NCBI GenBank assembly: GCA_015501055.1
Contig: JADNYV010000582.1
Coordinates: 1 to 21,183, forward strand
DNA from: Mucidula mucida
Taxonomy: Eukaryota; Basidiomycota; Agaricomycetes; Agaricales; Physalacriaceae
DNA length: 21,183 nt
Direction: 5' to 3'
Part shown: in pieces, positions 8,421 to 17,427 of the stretch
How the letters are laid out: each line of letters starts with the position of its first letter
Position numbering within the stretch: the first letter of the stretch is position 1
Program-made: the position numbers and the translations under genes
The notes under the pieces: generated by a model
Database searches by the model: none
What the model saw: only the letters and a program-made list of their open reading frames with translations
Told to the model about the DNA's origin: nothing

Positions 8421-10518
8421 ATGCCTGACCTCTCGGTGAGTCTGTCTTATGATACGGTGTTTTCAAACTGACATCGAATCCTCCTTGCATAGATCCCTAG
8501 CAATGCGTTTCCGATAAACCGCTCGTCGGGTACTCGCGCCGTTGCGGACATCGTGCTTCACAAGGTTGTGAACCCAACATTTTGGCCAGAGGAGGTCCCA
8601 CCTGTTCGAGAAGTGCAGTACCCATTCTTGAATATCCGCGCCTACGACGCTGGTCTTGGAGCCGAGCGCGTGTTTTCTCCCTTTCACCGCGCAAACCTCT
8701 ATGATATACGCACCATTACTTGGCTCCTTTCCATTCAGTTCATATCACCGGACGATCTGACCGAGGAGGACTGCTGCAAGGTAGACGCGTACAAGCGAGG
8801 CCCCGAAGGGCGGATAGTATGGCACCCAGACAGCGAATATAGCTTGACTGGGGAACAAAAGAGTGCATGGGTGGAGAAGTACCAGCGAAGGGATGCGTTT
8901 TTCCGACGCAAGGAGACACACGACGCTGTGCGGTCGAAGAGGCAGTTCTTCCGCGAGATGGCTTGTTTTGAGTGGCAAATGCTCCCCGAAGTGAGTTGTT
9001 GTTAAGCGCATCTTTTATTCAAGCCCAGCTAACTGTGACCGCCAGTCAAGCAGACCACCAAAGCCGAAAATCGATTCGTACGATTACACTCGCGACGTAC
9101 TGGGTGGAAGACTCCGAGAAGTTCGCCCAATTATCAAGGCGCACCGCCGGCGATTCCGCAAACATGAAAGAAATCTGGGATTGTTTACAGATGAGGAGAA
9201 ACATCTACTCGCGGATGAAATGTACAAATTGTACGGAGTGGATCAAAAGCCTCGATTTATCCCGTTTATCAATCGACTCAATGGCAAAGCCACTGTAAAA
9301 GCGGCCGCACTTCTACCTCTGCCCCCATGCGCGTATATGCTTCGCGATGATGTGTCCCGTACGATTGCACCGCTTCCAATCGTTCACGCAGATACCGCGC
9401 ATGATGGTACCAGCGCGAAGGATGCTAATTCGCCATGTGCGCAAACACCAGTATGTTGCACCGGAAAAGGGCCTTCAGAAGAACTTCCCAACGCCAGCGA
9501 CTCTCACACGTTGTCTGTTGCTGCGAGCGTCTTAAAGCGGCAATGCACGAAACAGTCTCCAGATAAGGATGCCCACGCCGCAGATGCCACAAGAAGACTA
9601 GTTGAGCCTTTGAAGGAGGACGCTTCGAGCATGGCAAGGGAGCAACCTATGTCACCTTGTTATGTTGCTGGGCCACCTTCAGTATCGAGAGATGCACCTC
9701 TTCCTGTCCATGATGACGCCCTCCTCCATGCCAAAGTGAATGCGACCACGTCTTCCACGCAGCTTCCCGTCGTCGTCAAACCGAAAGAACCCACCTTTGA
9801 CGAAGACAGTTACCCATCTTACCACGATGAAGAAGTCGAGGCCCTGATCGATTTTGACGAGGAGATGATGTTGGATGTAGAAATCTGGGAGTCGGGAATG
9901 GAACAAGCAATGCAGGATATCAAGGCAAAGTTTCCCAAAACACGCCTCCCGTCAAAGGGATATAGGCAACGCCACTCCCAGCAGGAGGTGATCAATGGGT
10001 TCTGCACGACCGCGAACATTGACGGTATCCGTCGACACCGAAGGGACCCTAAGCTCAAGGGCAACAAGGATAAATTTATGGAGCGGAAGAAGGAGTGGGT
10101 CCCGCTGCACTCGCAGCTGAGAAACTCGGTGATCATCGAAGGAGACGAGTATGTGTCGAGCTACGCGTTCAACCACAAGACGAGCTTGGACGAGTGCCAG
10201 CTGCGCTATCAGCCTAGAGTGAACAACGACGGATGGTATACACATACCCTGAGACAAAAGGAGATGAAGGACTTGGGAGTGTTGTTTCCTCGCTATATGG
10301 TGCAGCAGTATCAGGATGACGCTCCGTTGTATCACTGGCTGGGAAAGGAAAAGCCTTGTACGCTCATGAGCTATGTTCGCGGCCAGTGGGCCTCCTTTGT
10401 CGGATTGCGAGGAACTTCCGTTGGCCACTCTGTAGTAAAAGTCCGTGCCAACTGGGCGTATACGCGCATTGCTGCTGGATGGACAGGACAGCCTGTCGTG
10501 ACCGAAGGGTACTATTAG
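8421..10518 (+). CDS. Unidentified 661-aa protein, three exons
   Basis: I do not recognise this family. The model is exon 1 8421-8435 (only MPDLS), intron 8436-8492 (57 nt, GTGAGT...CATAG, branch-like CTGAC), exon 2 8493-8990, intron 8991-9045 (55 nt, GTGAGT...GCCAG, branch-like CTAAC at 9029), exon 3 9046-10518. Both introns are phase 0 and the frame stays open. The tiny first exon is needed because the first in-frame ATG of exon 2 (8958) lies far inside conserved-looking sequence. Residues 1 to about 240 look folded and rich in Trp, Tyr and Arg; about 250-410 are low-complexity Ser/Pro/Ala; an acidic run (EEVEALIDFDEEMMLDVE) follows near 465-480; the last 170 residues are basic and Trp/Tyr-rich again. 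There is no signal peptide, membrane segment or catalytic motif. It is probably a lineage-restricted soluble protein. Confidence 0.75.
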
Positions 10519-10773
10519 AACCGTCTTTTTTCTCTGACGTAGATATTTATTTCAATACATTCTATAATTACATTGTTTCATATTCCGTTCTTGAGTGAGA
10601 GAAAGGACAAGACAGAGTGCTTTCGGCAGTTGCCGGTCGCACGCGTGACCACTCCTTTGTGGACTGGTGCCAGTGGTGGAGGACCCCTCTCAACGTTCAA
10701 CCACCACCTTGATTTGTACAAAGTGGCGCGGCCCTCTTTCACCTGACTTCTTGTACAGCCTGCCATTGCTTGA

Positions 10774-12306
10774 ATGGCACTCCAGGTACGCGTTGTCTCG
10801 GTCATCAACTCGCCATTTGGCTTCATGATTCCTTTTCCAGGACTCTGTGTACTCGACAATTCCTCTCGAGATCAAATCCTCTATCATCGATCAACTCGAC
10901 GATGCAGAGCTTGGAACTATGGCTCTTGTATGGCCTGAGACCTTGTCTAGTATTCGTCGCCGTACATTCGACTCAGTCGTCATAAGCCACCACGCGCATC
11001 ACTGCGAGGATCACGCCGACGAAGCATATCGGCGCATTCAATCCTCCCTCTGCAATCTTCAAACCCTTCTTGAAAGAACGCCCGATATTGCGAGGTGCAT
11101 TCGCATTCTTCATCTACGAGAGGGCACGTTTGGCAGGGTTTCTCGATTCCCCATTTCCCGACTCGATAATCTCTCCGAGTTTCTTAAATTTATACCCGAG
11201 ATGAAGAATCTTGAAAGCTTCGTTCTAGAGGGCCTGAACTTCTGGATGATGGATCCCAAAGCATTAACCCGTGCGCTCAGACGGTGCACCTTCAGCCTAC
11301 ACACTCTGCAACTCAAGCCTGCGTGCTCCCGATGGACATTCTTGTGGCCATTCTCCGCGCTGTCGTGGATGTACATCTCCTTGATCTCGGGACCCTGCAG
11401 TTCGACAGATTCGAAGACTGGGCTCCCTATGATGGTTAACTGGTGGCGAATTTCTTCTCTTCATCAATGGAACGTCCCATCGCTCATTGATTTTGACGAT
11501 CCCGCCGCGTGGAAACTGCACTCAGACCGCCAGAGGACAGAGAGTTTTTCTGTGCTGATACACTACGGCTGCACATCATAGCCGGCGAACCACCGGTTTG
11601 TGGATTTTCTGGCCAGCGAAAAGTACTCCCCCATCTGTGATCTTCGAGCCCTCGAGATCTTGAGTATGGCGGCTGGTCCAATGTCATTCAAAGGTTAAAT
11701 AAGCTCTTGGCGCGGATGGGAAAGTACTTGGAGGAGTTGACTATTTTTCAAGCACGTGTACCAGTAAGGCAATCAATCGCTTATGATTCACGGGTCGTTC
11801 GCTCACGGGGTTGGCACATTTAGTCCTTGATGACGATGTGTTCATCGACCTGTCCTACATTTCAACGTTCAGATTCTGACACACATCAAATGTTCGACCT
11901 CTCAGGTCGGGCCGGATGTAGTCGCTCGCTGGGCGTGGCCGAATGCGCTCGAGATATACACGAGCGCCCTGCATGGATTGTCAGAGACCACAAGCTCCGA
12001 CATGTTGAGGTGAATTTGCTTCTCGATGTCGATATGCAGCAGGAAATGATCTATGGGGCAACATCAAATATTGGTTGGATCCCATTGGACGCTGCACTCA
12101 CATCAAGTGTCCTAACGAGGAGCTTGGAAGTTCTCGTGTTGAACGTCTTCTTGATGGACGACCTGGAACACGATGACTCAGAGGTGGCGCGGCTTGAGGG
12201 TTGGATTCTCAATGATTGCCTGCCAGCTACACGAAGGGTATACTTTGAGTCCGATGAACGGGGCGTTATATTCTGTGAGAAGAGGTCACGGTCATCGGAC
12301 ACATGA
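10774..12306 (+). pseudogene. Decayed F-box-like protein gene
   Basis: Exon 1 is 12 nt (MALQ, 10774-10785); a 55-nt intron (GTACGC...TTCCAG, 10786-10840) leads to DSVYSTIPLEIKSSIIDQLD, close to the F-box-like opening (IP.E....I.d.L.d) common in agaricomycetes. F-box proteins act as substrate receptors of SCF ubiquitin ligases. A leucine-rich body follows to about 11320. Protein-like sequence then jumps between frames: PMDILVAILRAVVDVHLLDL from about 11330 until TAA 11437-11439; FVDFLASEKYSPICDLRALE near 11600; LNKLLARMGKYLEELTIFQ near 11700-11755; LDDDVFIDLSYISTF near 11827; and HVEVNLLLDVDMQQEMI to 12306. At least four frame changes and several stops make an intact product very unlikely, although undetected introns could explain one or two. 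Confidence 0.6.
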
Positions 12307-12307
12307 A

Positions 12308-12715
12308 AACCATCTAGAATTGTCGTTTGTACATGTCAATAGGAATCCTACGTGGTCGATGCCATTCGTGGAACTACAACCCTTGAATTTATATGAACTG
12401 GATGGGAGAAGTGGTGGGTACAGCGACAGCGAAGCCGTTGGCTTTCCAACCTTCTCAATCTTCAACAAGCTGTCAACAGCGTTCAAGACCTTTTTTCCCA
12501 CGAACACTCGCTTACTTGAACCCGATCACCTTCTCCAGTTCATCCCGCCGCATTTTTCCGGGCATAAAGGCCGGCAAGTTGCTTTGAAAGCGGGAATGAG
12601 GGACGATGAGGACGGATACTCCTGGAACAACCTACGCATCGTGACATCCAAGGCCGGTGGCATCTTGGAACGCGATCACAGCTTTGTCGCCAAAGACTTC
12701 TCGACCAGTATGTAA
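12308..12715 (+). pseudogene. Unidentified ORF fragment, possibly the 3' end of the decayed F-box-like gene
   Basis: An open plus-strand frame of about 135 codons begins where the preceding F-box-like frame stops and ends with TAA at 12713-12715. It has protein-like composition (HLELSFVHVNRNPTWSMPF, LLEPDHLLQFIPPHFSGH, DGYSWNNLRIVTSKAGG). It could be the tail of the same gene in another frame, or a remnant of a different one. No motif is recognised. Confidence 0.3.
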
Positions 12716-12813
12716 GCCAAGGGCAACCAACAGCAGCCTCTTCTTTCGTAGCGGAATTGAAGTCTGCACCTCATAATGTCAGTTTCTGACTTGTTCCAGG
12801 GATGAGGATCAAA

Positions 12814-13070
12814 CGCCCACCATTCGCACCGTACGGCCCTCCAAAAGGGCACGAGGCCATTGATGTAGTACTAACCACAGCGTTACGGACCCTGCTTTAT
12901 ATCCTCTTCGAGGACGTGGACGGGGCCTTGGATCGTAGTCTAAGCGTTCGACAGATTAACGCGAATCGTGAGGCGGAGTATATATCGGTTCACCTTGAGA
13001 GCAGCCTCAAAGTCTGCCTTTCCAGGCAGTGGCGCTTGCGGGCGATATCCGGGACGTCAAAGCGAAACCC
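12814..13070 (-). pseudogene. Relic of the NAD(P)-dependent epimerase/reductase gene (N-terminal half)
   Basis: Pieces matching the gene at 13526-14908 occur in the right order on the minus strand: FRFDVPDIA (13070-13041), PLPGKADFEAALKVN (13034-12988), a TIQGPVHVLEEDIKQG-like stretch further on, and PFGGPYGANGG ending at 12814. The matching pieces of the better copy are VCDVPDIASGD, PVPGRADFETALRVN, TAVQGSLNILEQGYKAG and PFNGPFGVNG. The relic has lost the DNA between VPDIA and PLPGK and has stops and frame changes elsewhere, so it is a dead partial duplicate. The plus-strand open frame here is its shadow. Confidence 0.7.
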
Positions 13071-13525
13071 TGAAGGTTGCGCATCCCAGAGACTTGGGAA
13101 TATCTCATGCTGTACGTTGCTTATTGGCGAATTCGAAACATTTTCGGCGTGCCTTGTCAAAATAGAAAGCATTATAGCATGCTTACTTGGATCCTTGATA
13201 ACCTGATGTTCAACGTGTTCGTCCACGGCTTCAAGGGCAAGAAAGAGGGTCTGCCTAGCCATTGATCAAGCAAGTAAATGGGAATGTAGGTCTGGACGAA
13301 TCTCAGGCCATACGGCGTTGATTATGACTCGGTTTTAACTGGAATGATTTGCGGTCTTTGAAAATGGCTGGCAACAATGGTGATTGCTGGGCACTTACCT
13401 ATCTCCATCTTTTGCCTTCAAGAGTGGCGCTCGATGACGTCGGTTGGTAGATCCCGCTCGTCTCTACTGAGAACTAAAACGGATGTGTGCTGTGCAACAA
13501 CAAAAACTTTCTCATTATCAACACA

Positions 13526-14908
13526 CTAAAATTGCACCGGGGGCGCCGACGGTACACGGACGTCATACCCTTTCGCTTTCCAAGCGTTCTCAACCTCCAC
13601 TAACCTATCGACAGTATCCAGTATCGTGCTCTGCCAGGAGACGTGGGAGTCCACCTTAAGACCTACCACCTCCTCGAGAACATCCTGAAACACCTCGCTC
13701 TCTAGGAACGGCGGCAAATCGGGGGCCCTGTCCGCGTCGAAAAGGCGGTGTTGCAACTCTGGTCGCTCCTTCGCGAGGTAAGCGAGAACATCTTTCCAGA
13801 TCCACGGTTGGGACGAGACGATGGCGTAGCGCTTATCTCCTACTTCAGAGGATGGGCGAGACGTTAGAGCGAGGACGTGAGCGCGAGCTGTGTCGCGCAC
13901 GTCCACGTAGCCGGCTGTCGGAGGGAAGTTGCCAACGTTCTTATCCAAAAGTCCGTAAATGTAGCCGTCGGTTGAGATGGCGGAGTAGTTAGGCTCAGGA
14001 ATAACGTGTTCAAATCCTGGAGCGAGAGGACCATAGACCCAGTTGGGAGCAACTGTTTGAGCATATTAAGATGACAGCTTCCTAACGACTTGAATGAATA
14101 GTTACTGCTAGTGACATCCAGGTCAGGATGGGCCCTCTTGAACTCGAGAATAGCCTTGTCAGCGAAAGTCTTTTCAGCAACGTAGGTGCCCCATTCCCGC
14201 CTGCAGCAGCCTCTTCTTTGGTGATTGGGTGGAAATCTGTTCAGGTATGAGATGTGAAGTAGAAGGTTCGTTAGGCTATATACCATTAACGCCGAACGGT
14301 CCATTAAATGGGAAAGCGGCTATAGATGTCGTTACGACGACCTTCCTGATCCCCGCCTTGTACCCTTGTTCCAAGATGTTCAAAGAACCTTGCACGGCCG
14401 TCTGGTGACATGTGAGTTGAAAGAGAAGATGGTGTAGAGGATAGTATTCACCCTCAATGCTGTCTCGAAATCAGCTCTTCCTGGAACAGGCGCGGCGGTA
14501 TGTATGATGTATTGAATATCTGATGGCAGATCATAAGAACGCATTTTCATACTATCAGCGGCCACTACCTTTCAAAATCTCGGTGAAATCTCCTGAAGCG
14601 ATATCTGGGACATCGCAAACTTCGAAGCTACCGGGATCGTACTTCTCCATTAATGCCTTGCGCAAGCCTTCGACTTTAGTCCCGCGAGCGGTGCTAGTAA
14701 GGCATGTCAGGGTATGAGAATAGACGGGCCTAAAATGAGATAATACTCACGCGCGCACGAAGTAGCCCTGATTTAAGAGCTGAAGAACGATGTGGTGGGC
14801 AATGAAGCCAGAGCCAGCAGTCACCTATTCACCAATTCGTCAGCCATTGGCGCGCCATAGGAAAGGAGAGGCGCGAATTACAAGTACTCGTTTACCATGA
14901 TTCGACAT
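13526..14908 (-). CDS. NAD(P)-dependent epimerase/reductase (extended SDR), seven exons, one frameshift
   Basis: This is an extended short-chain dehydrogenase/reductase, of the type annotated as NAD-dependent epimerase or dihydroflavonol/cinnamoyl-CoA reductase-like; the substrate is unknown. Exons on the minus strand are 14908-14882, 14824-14751, 14693-14569, 14519-14452, 14401-14284, 14236-14106 and 14052-13526. All six introns are 47-57 nt and GT-AG. The N-terminus MSNHGKRVLVTAGSGFIAHH is the Rossmann nucleotide-binding loop, with Ala at the usual first Gly. VIHTAAP-like IIHTAAPVPG follows, then TTSIAAFPFNGPFG, and YVAEK gives the catalytic Tyr-x3-Lys. The C-terminus ends DVRVPSAPPVQF. Exon 6 is one base short of the correct frame: KEEAAAG and EWGTYVAEK are in different frames, with the break at about 14199-14210. 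Corrected length is about 356 aa, normal for the family. Relics of relatives lie on both sides. It may be a recent pseudogene or contain a sequence error. Confidence 0.85.
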
Positions 14909-15635
14909 GGCGAGATGAGGGTTTCAGACACCTTGATAAGACAACTGCCTCTTTTAAGAGGCCACCGAAGCGTTTCAAGCCGTCAAGTATTGAAAGTCAG
15001 TTCGGACGTCGCGGCATCTTATGGAAACGCAACGAAGGCATTCCTTAATAATAGGCGAGGCGTTTGGTCATCTGAATCTGCTGATACTAGGCTCTGGAAG
15101 CCGAAGTTGAGTGGTAAGTTACAAGAGCAGATGAACAGACGGACCAAAACGCACGTTATCTTGGGTAACTCTAGCCCGCCAACGTTCTGCTAGTGGTGTT
15201 AACTCGCTTTCCTCTCGCAATATCTCAGCAGCTTACTTGAAACCTCCCATTGCCAAGTGCACATTTATGTTTGTTGGCTGACGTGAAGTGAAGCGTGTAC
15301 ACTTGCATCCCGGTAAATTTCAGAGGCGCTTTGCCGAAAATGGTTGTTAGTCCTTCTTTCGCTTGGACTCTTTTCAAGTTTCTATCTTCCTCGGATCCGC
15401 AGGAAAATGAAACTTTGTCATTGCACCAGTCAGAAGAGCCTGCAGAGCCCAGCCCAGCTTGGCAAGAAGAGATAAGGGTCTTTGAAGGAGAATGAGCAAG
15501 TACCTGGTGAAACGAAAGGCACGTAATGTGCAGGATTGAAGCAGATTGAAGCTCAAGCGGTCAAACTTCAGGCGCTCATGAGCGTTCCGGACAACAGAGC
15601 ATCAAAGTTGGGTTAGGGTTATCATAATAGGTCGC
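14909..15635. other. Intergenic, no gene recognised
   Basis: This lies upstream of the epimerase gene and downstream of the 15.6-16.1 kb relic. Open frames up to about 98 codons occur on the plus strand but show no motif, conserved relative or splice structure. I found no remains of the epimerase family here. Confidence 0.45.
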
Positions 15636-16080
15636 TCATTCAACATCGAGTCGAATCTTTACCGGTACACTGACAGAATACCCACTCGCTTTCCACGCGG
15701 CCTCAGTTCTGACCAAGCTATCCACCGTATCCAATATCGTCTGCTCCCATGGAATCCATGCTCCCTTTTTAACACCTACAACATCTTCCAATGCTTCATT
15801 TCCGAGCCCAAGCAGTTTCATTTCCTCGCTGGACACCTTCTCGACAGCAAGGAGTCTATCCTTCAGCGCCGGCCTCTCTTTCTCAATCAACGCGATGGCC
15901 CTGGGCCAACTAAAGGAGTGGCGAGATGACAGGGTATCGCTTGTGGCACCTCTACCTACACAGTGAGCAAAGTCTGAGCCAAGCAACGCCAAGCAACGCG
16001 CGCATAGGAAGGCGGAGCGGCGCGATGCCCAGGATCCCGCGTTACAATAGCGCAACTGACATTTTGGAAACGACCGTTCT
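15636..16080 (-). pseudogene. C-terminal relic of a second epimerase/reductase gene
   Basis: From about 15930 down to the stop at 15636 the minus strand encodes SFSWPRAIALIEKERPALKD, then EALEDVVGVKKGAWIPWEQTI, LDTVDSLVRTEAAWKASGYS and VSVPVKIRLDVE. This aligns along its length with the end of the 13526-14908 gene (ILDTVDRLVEVENAWKAKGY and flanking sequence). Further upstream the match (around TRDPGHRA, equal to VDVRDTARAHV) is broken by frame changes, one linked to a perfect 10-bp tandem duplication (GCCAAGCAAC, 15978-15997). The N-terminal two thirds are absent; repeat copy B and other DNA lie there instead. The C-terminal part is well preserved, so the loss may be fairly recent. Confidence 0.75.
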
Positions 16081-16152
16081 ACAATTCTGTTAGTTCCGTG
16101 TGTTGTGGAAGGACGTGACACGTCAGGTGATGGTGTTAGTTAAGTTGAGAGA

Positions 16153-16208
16153 GATCGATCATGGCGGCGCGAGACTCATCGCGCCGCGCCGCACCGCCGC
16201 CGTCGATC
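16153..16208. repeat. GC-rich nested inverted repeat next to repeat copy B
   Basis: A perfect 9-bp inverted repeat, GCGGCGCGA (16164-16172) and TCGCGCCGC (16179-16187), has a 6-nt loop. Outer GATCGA / TCGATC and GGCGGCG / CGCCGCC segments add a second layer. It is far richer in GC than its surroundings and meets the left end of repeat copy B. Its role is unknown. Confidence 0.55.
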
Positions 16209-16636
16209 ACCAAAGTTCTGAGGCTCGATGGCCGCTCCTATATCATACTCTGTCTACAGTACAATATTCAGTATTCCTTGGGGCCTCCAAATCCTAACCT
16301 AAGTCCTATGGGTGGTCTGATCCTTTCTGGATGGACTGAATAATTGCAGCTAGGCACCAGACCGACGATGCGTCGCATGCCCCAGGGTAGCCGATGCCAA
16401 CTATATGAGCAAGCCTCGATGTAGTAGTTAGTCGTAGTGTACTGGTCCTAGTAGGTAGTACATCAAGGCTTGCTCATGTAGTGGGCAGAGGTTACCTGGT
16501 AGTCAGCCGAGCAACACGGGCCTGACCAGCTCGAGAGTCTCTTGACGGGCATGTAGGACTGACTGAGGCTCTACACTCGACCAACTGTGAAAGTTCAGTC
16601 TGTTAACAGGGGAGGACAGCACCTTTTTGCTTCAAC
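16204..16636. repeat. Dispersed repeat, copy B (about 433 bp) with internal hairpin
   Basis: This is the second copy of the repeat at 7476-7906, in the same orientation and about 8.7 kb away. The hairpin is kept: 16405-16423 pairs with 16459-16477 over 19 positions with one G-T-type mismatch and a 35-nt loop. No target duplication is visible at either copy. Its right edge coincides with the stop codon of the decayed minus-strand frame that follows. Confidence 0.85.
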
Positions 16637-17143
16637 TAAGTACTTGCCGACCGTATCGTCCTCGCTAGAACCGTATGAAAAGCAAGTTTTTCTGCGTGAG
16701 ACGCGTTGATAATATTCACCACCGTCGCATAGCTATGTATGTTGATCACGAACATCTGTCGACACTCGTCCGGCCTCACCTTGGCTATTAGTACGCGTCT
16801 AGGTCTCTTGACGAAGCCGTCTATACGGAGTCCAATGCTCTCGAGTAAGTCAAAAAATTCATGCTGGGACGACTTGAATTGAAGGTGTGGTGCACAATAT
16901 CATCGCCCCTATCGTCTGTGTTGAAGGTGCTAACACTGGCGAGAGGTTCACCTGAAGATCCTCGAGAACCATGCTCGAAAGAATGACAAGAATGATTTTT
17001 TGTCCCGTATTAGCGCAAGTACCAAGTACGTTAATAATGTTTAGTCGCTGATCACCGAACAAACGAGACAAGTATCGCAATGTTCTCACGTATAAACAAG
17101 GTGCCCCCCGGGCATCGACACGAATGGTAGTACTTAGCTGCAA
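16636..17143 (-). pseudogene. Decayed, unidentified minus-strand ORF abutting repeat B
   Basis: The minus strand from 17143 encodes STTIRVDARGAPCLYVRTL, then YLSRLFGDQRLNIINVLG and further protein-like sequence to about 16905. The likely continuation changes frame twice (DDRGDDIVHHTFNSS near 16890, then SQHEFFDLLESIGLRIDGFV from about 16875) and stays open for some 75 codons to TAG 16638-16636, exactly at the border of repeat copy B. The continuity is judged only by composition. I do not recognise the family. The adjoining stretch 17144-17427 shows no gene. Confidence 0.35.
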
Positions 17144-17427
17144 TGCTCAGCTATCGGCGCCACCTACGGAGAACACACCTGATCGCAGTACGCGTGGCGG
17201 AAATGCAAGATTCTGCCCGATTAGACCTGCAGTCGGTAAGCTACGGCCGCCTCATTACGAATCGAATCGATAAAAAGACGCACCAACGACAGGTCCATCG
17301 TGTATCTCATTTATACTACCCAATCTAAAGCGATAGCTTTCTTACCAAATGTTGAGGGGATTAATCGTCCGGAACAATGCTCCAAGCAGACCAAGACTGC
17401 AAGTTTAAGACTCGTACACGCAGCGTC

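Noticed and set aside
9425..10428. Minus-strand open frames opposite the unidentified gene
   Set aside because: They overlap the spliced plus-strand gene, have no splice structure and no motif.
10642..10720. Short similarity to the end of repeat copy A (TTCAACC(A/G)CCACC)
   Set aside because: Only about 16 of 21 bases agree and the match does not extend, so chance is likely.
12802..13206. Plus-strand open frame of 134 codons
   Set aside because: It is antisense to the epimerase relic, whose minus-strand pieces match the neighbouring gene in order.
14897..15193. Plus-strand frame of 98 codons upstream of the epimerase
   Set aside because: No motif, no intron signals and no relative in the window; it also overlaps the epimerase start on the other strand.
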